Assembly: GCA_900549805.1 (NCBI GenBank)
Contig: URPV01000053.1
Span: 1-8,413 of the forward strand
Direction of reading: 5' to 3'
Length of the DNA: 8,413 nt
Source: an uncultured Veillonella sp.
GTDB taxonomy: Bacteria > Bacillota > Negativicutes > Veillonellales > Veillonellaceae
Made by a program: the position numbers and the translations under genes. Shown one piece after another: positions 6,071-8,413 of this stretch; position 1 is the stretch's first letter, and each line of letters starts with the position of its first letter. The notes below the pieces were generated by a model that was given only the letters and a program-made list of their open reading frames with translations, was not told the DNA's origin and did no database searches.

Positions 6071-6256
6071 TTATTTCTCAGAACGGAGTTTACCGTTTTG
6101 CATTAAGTTGTCTGCTTTTAAATCCGTGAAGATTACGTTCACCGCACTTTGTGGCACACCGATGATATCGCATGTGGCCTTAGTGATAGCTTGACCGAGT
6201 TCTTTCTTCTGTTCAGTTGTTCGTCCTTCAACGAGTTCTACGTGAATAAATGGCAT
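6071..6256 (-). CDS. 4-oxalocrotonate tautomerase-family small protein
   Basis: A 61-residue protein starting Met-Pro; removal of Met would expose the N-terminal Pro that acts as general base in this family. The length (60 residues when mature) and the pattern PFIHVELVEGRTTEQK match the beta-alpha-beta fold of hexameric 4-oxalocrotonate tautomerases. The Arg11 equivalent is present (Arg12 counting Met). The position aligning with Arg39 of the Pseudomonas enzyme is Asn40 here, so true 4-oxalocrotonate activity is doubtful and the natural substrate is unknown. The ATG at 6256 has GGAGGTG (6264-6270) seven bases upstream, a sigma-70-type promoter at 6300-6328 and a terminator right after the stop. 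It is therefore probably a single-gene unit. No catechol-pathway genes are nearby. Confidence 0.92.
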   Translation of the reverse strand: MPFIHVELVEGRTTEQKKELGQAITKATCDIIGVPQSAVNVIFTDLKADNLMQNGKLRSEK

Positions 6257-6299
6257 TTGACAGCACCTCCATTCAACAAATGATTAATAGGTTTTTCTT

Positions 6300-6328
6300 A
6301 TTATACATATTTTAATTAATAAGCACAA
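6300..6328 (-). promoter_or_regulatory. promoter of the tautomerase gene
   Basis: On the minus strand a consensus -10 TATAAT (6300-6305) lies 17 bp from TTGTGC (6323-6328), a weak -35 matching three of six consensus bases. The spacer is very AT-rich. The ATG follows about 44 bases after the -10 box. The -35 box lies ten bases beyond the stop codon of the antitoxin remnant. Confidence 0.65.
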
Positions 6329-6337
6329 GTACAAAAA

Positions 6338-6454
6338 TCAAACAAATTCAATCTTCATTTTTTTACCAAAGGCATGAGCAATTTTCATTAGTGTTTTTAA
6401 GGAAGGATTGCCATTATCTGTAATCTTATTTCTAATAATTATGAAACAACGGGT
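6338..6454 (-). pseudogene. C-terminal remnant of an XRE/HigA-like antitoxin
   Basis: Between recG and the tautomerase promoter, a 38-codon stretch reads in the same frame as recG, starting right after the recG TAA and ending at TGA 6338-6340. It has no ATG at its head. Its last 28 residues contain ITDNGNPSLKTLMKIAHAFG followed by KKMKIEFV. This closely resembles the end of HTH_3 antitoxins and regulators, where the final helices follow an NPSLKTL turn and a K(M/L)KI(E/S)F tail closes the chain. The DNA-recognition helices are missing, since recG occupies the DNA where they should be. The best reading is a truncated relic of a toxin-antitoxin or regulator gene; no toxin partner is present. 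A chance frame is unlikely given how well the tail fits, but a database search was not possible. Confidence 0.6.
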
Positions 6455-8413
6455 TTAACTATATAAGATCCGCAGGAACCGGTCTCCAAATCGGGCTTCT
6501 AACTCTGGTTTCATAACCGCCTCTAGGTGGTCTATCCCCTTATCTCGTGCATAATCCAATACATCCTGACGGGCCCTTAGCAGTATATCTATATCCTTTA
6601 TGATATTAGCAACCCGCAAATCAGGTAGACCGGATTGGGCTAGGCCGAAGAGTTGACCAGACCCTCGGATAAGAAGGTCCTGCTCAGCTAATTCAAAGCC
6701 ATCCTGGGTAGTCTCCATCAGGTGGAGCCGTTCTCGGGCCACATCGGTTCTAGCATCGGAGACTAATATACAGTAGGCCTGGAGGTCACCACGCCCTACA
6801 CGGCCTCTCAATTGATGCAGCTGGGATAGGCCAAAGCGTTCCGCCCCCATAATGGTCATAATGGTTGCATTAGGAACATTAACGCCCACTTCTATTACTG
6901 TTGTAGATACAAGTAGCTGAATGGTCCCTTCATGGAAGGCCTCCATAATAGCTTCCTTTTCCTTAGGTCGCATACGGCCATGAACAAGACCTACCTGATA
7001 GGATCCAGCATAGTATTCCTTAAGGGATTCATAGAGGTCTTCTGCCGCTTTAGCATCTAATTTTTCAGACTCTTCAACTAGGGGGCATACCACATAGATT
7101 TGGTGGCCTTGCCCCATTTCCTTCTCATAGAAGGCCCGTAAGCGTTGGTCGTAGGAAGAATCCACTAGATAGGTCTTAACCGGCTTGCGCCCAGGAGGCA
7201 TTTCTTTGATGAGGGAAACAGCCAGGTCCCCATATACCGAAAGGGTCATGGTCCGAGGAATTGGCGTTGCAGTCATAACCAAGACGTGAGGATGAGCTCC
7301 TTTTCGTTGAAGGGCTGCCCGTTGCTCAACCCCAAAACGATGTTGTTCGTCTACTACCACCAGTCCAAGGCGTTTGAAGGAGACCCCCTCTTGGATAAGG
7401 GCATGGGTACCTATAACCAAATCGATTTCACCAGACGCCAAACGGTCATAGATGGCTTCTTTTTCCTTCCTACTAGTTGACCCTGTCAGGAGAGCTACTG
7501 TAAGACCTAACTTGGTCAATGCTGGCTCGATGCCTTCTGCATGTTGTTGGGCTAAAATTTCCGTAGGCGCCATCAGAACCCCTTGGTAGCCATTTTCTAT
7601 AGCCTTTAGGAGGGCTAGGGTAGCCACCACAGTTTTACCGGACCCCACATCACCCTGTACCAATCGTTGCATAGGTTTTTCGTCTTCCATATCTAAGGCG
7701 ATTTCCTTAAAGGCCCTTTCTTGGTCCCCTGTAAGACTAAAAGGAAGACTTTTTTTATAGGCCTCAACTAAGCATCCGTTAGGTCCCATAGGACAGCCCA
7801 AGTGTTTCTGTTCCTTATTGCGCAAGAGGGCCAGGCCTGCTTGCATAATAAATAGCTCCTCATAGGCCAACTGGTAACGAGCCTTCTCATAGGCTGCAGA
7901 GGAGGCTGGGAAGTGCATATTCTTAAAGGCCTCATAGCGGGGCATTAAGGTGTGGGCTTGCCCTAAGTCAGAAGGAATGATATTCGGCATATCCTGGTGG
8001 GCGGCAAACCAATTTTTGATGGCTGACCGGATTACAAACTGGGATACCCCTTCCGTCAAAGGATAGATAGGAACAATGCCCTGGTCTGGTTGGCTCCCTT
8101 CTGCAATAGTTTCCATCTGGGGTGTATTCATCTGCTTAGACCCGTAGGCCATTTCTACCTTGCCATAGCCATAGAGGGTCTGTCCTTTTTTATAAAAGTT
8201 CTTTTTATAGCCCTGATTAAAGAGGACAAACTTCATAGACCCTGTCCCATCGGAAATGGTAATTTCCACAATAGATAGACGGGGACGAGGTCGTTTTTCT
8301 CTTACCCCTACTACATGACCCATAACACCTAGGGTCATACCTGCTTGGGCCTCTCCTATGGCATAGATGTTAGTCCTATCTTCATAGGACCTAGGAAAAT
8401 AGGTTAAGAGGGC
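6455..8413 (-). CDS. recG: ATP-dependent DNA helicase RecG (5' end beyond window)
   Basis: A superfamily 2 helicase that remodels stalled forks and Holliday junctions. The frame is open to the right edge, adding 25 residues (including YFPRSYEDR) before the first internal Met, for 652 visible residues. Full RecG is about 680, so only the first few dozen are missing. Order: OB-fold wedge domain (about 1-180), then helicase core with GDVGSGKT (254-261, Lys260), DEQH (355-358), TATP (381-384) and the motif VI block QLRGRVGRG (534-542). The RecG-specific segment RGSGQLFG...QSGLPD (583-598) occupies the place of the usual RGPGEFxG...QSGLP, with Ser-Gly-Gln for Pro-Gly-Glu. Ends at TAA 6455-6457, directly followed by the antitoxin remnant. 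The internal Met at 8338 is not the real start. Confidence 0.97.
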   Translation of the reverse strand, partial: ALLTYFPRSYEDRTNIYAIGEAQAGMTLGVMGHVVGVREKRPRPRLSIVEITISDGTGSMKFVLFNQGYKKNFYKKGQTLYGYGKVEMAYGSKQMNTPQMETIAEGSQPDQGIVPIYPLTEGVSQFVIRSAIKNWFAAHQDMPNIIPSDLGQAHTLMPRYEAFKNMHFPASSAAYEKARYQLAYEELFIMQAGLALLRNKEQKHLGCPMGPNGCLVEAYKKSLPFSLTGDQERAFKEIALDMEDEKPMQRLVQGDVGSGKTVVATLALLKAIENGYQGVLMAPTEILAQQHAEGIEPALTKLGLTVALLTGSTSRKEKEAIYDRLASGEIDLVIGTHALIQEGVSFKRLGLVVVDEQHRFGVEQRAALQRKGAHPHVLVMTATPIPRTMTLSVYGDLAVSLIKEMPPGRKPVKTYLVDSSYDQRLRAFYEKEMGQGHQIYVVCPLVEESEKLDAKAAEDLYESLKEYYAGSYQVGLVHGRMRPKEKEAIMEAFHEGTIQLLVSTTVIEVGVNVPNATIMTIMGAERFGLSQLHQLRGRVGRGDLQAYCILVSDARTDVARERLHLMETTQDGFELAEQDLLIRGSGQLFGLAQSGLPDLRVANIIKDIDILLRARQDVLDYARDKGIDHLEAVMKPELEARFGDRFLRILYS

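Noticed and set aside
8373..8390. 7-bp hairpin with a 4-base loop near the right edge
   Set aside because: It lies within recG codons for the conserved YFPRSYEDR region, so the symmetry is most likely a coding coincidence.
1..8413. CRISPR array, insertion sequence or intact toxin-antitoxin pair
   Set aside because: No regularly spaced repeats, no transposase frame or terminal repeats, and only a truncated antitoxin-like tail was seen.

Overview
The window looks like ordinary chromosome from a diderm Firmicute of the Negativicutes, most likely Veillonella or a close relative. This is inferred from protein style and gene content: strong Shine-Dalgarno sites and moderate-to-low GC as in Firmicutes, together with the phosphatidylethanolamine pathway (Psd, PssA) expected of an outer-membrane bacterium. 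The genus is a judgement from memory and was not tested by a search. All recognised genes lie on the minus strand, so the biology reads from high to low coordinates.

Layout in order of transcription: (1) recG, a DNA-repair helicase whose first few dozen residues lie beyond the right edge. (2) A 198-bp gap holding a start-less C-terminal remnant of an XRE/HigA-like antitoxin, then a good sigma-70-type promoter. (3) A 61-residue 4-oxalocrotonate tautomerase-family protein, closed by a perfect-palindrome terminator. (4) A leader with two adjacent inverted repeats. (5) A tight five-gene run, guaB - tagA/wecG-type glycosyltransferase - psd - pssA - family 2 membrane glycosyltransferase, with junctions of 11, 14, -8 and 15 bp. 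(6) A Rho-independent terminator, then surE, whose ribosome-binding site sits directly behind the terminator U-run. (7) tRNA-Leu(CAG) with its own promoter and terminator. (8) About 60 GC-rich bases at the left edge that do not resemble the rest and may be the end of another gene.

Functionally, guaB makes XMP for GTP synthesis. PssA and Psd act in sequence (CDP-diacylglycerol to phosphatidylserine to phosphatidylethanolamine). The two glycosyltransferases around them suggest that envelope glycoconjugate and phospholipid synthesis are co-expressed. SurE, a nucleotidase, lies beyond the terminator.

I found no clearly new system. The points most worth a second look are the terminator/SD arrangement before surE, the paired hairpins before guaB, the decayed antitoxin next to recG, the cellulose-synthase-like transferase inside the phospholipid operon, and the palindrome over the tRNA promoter.
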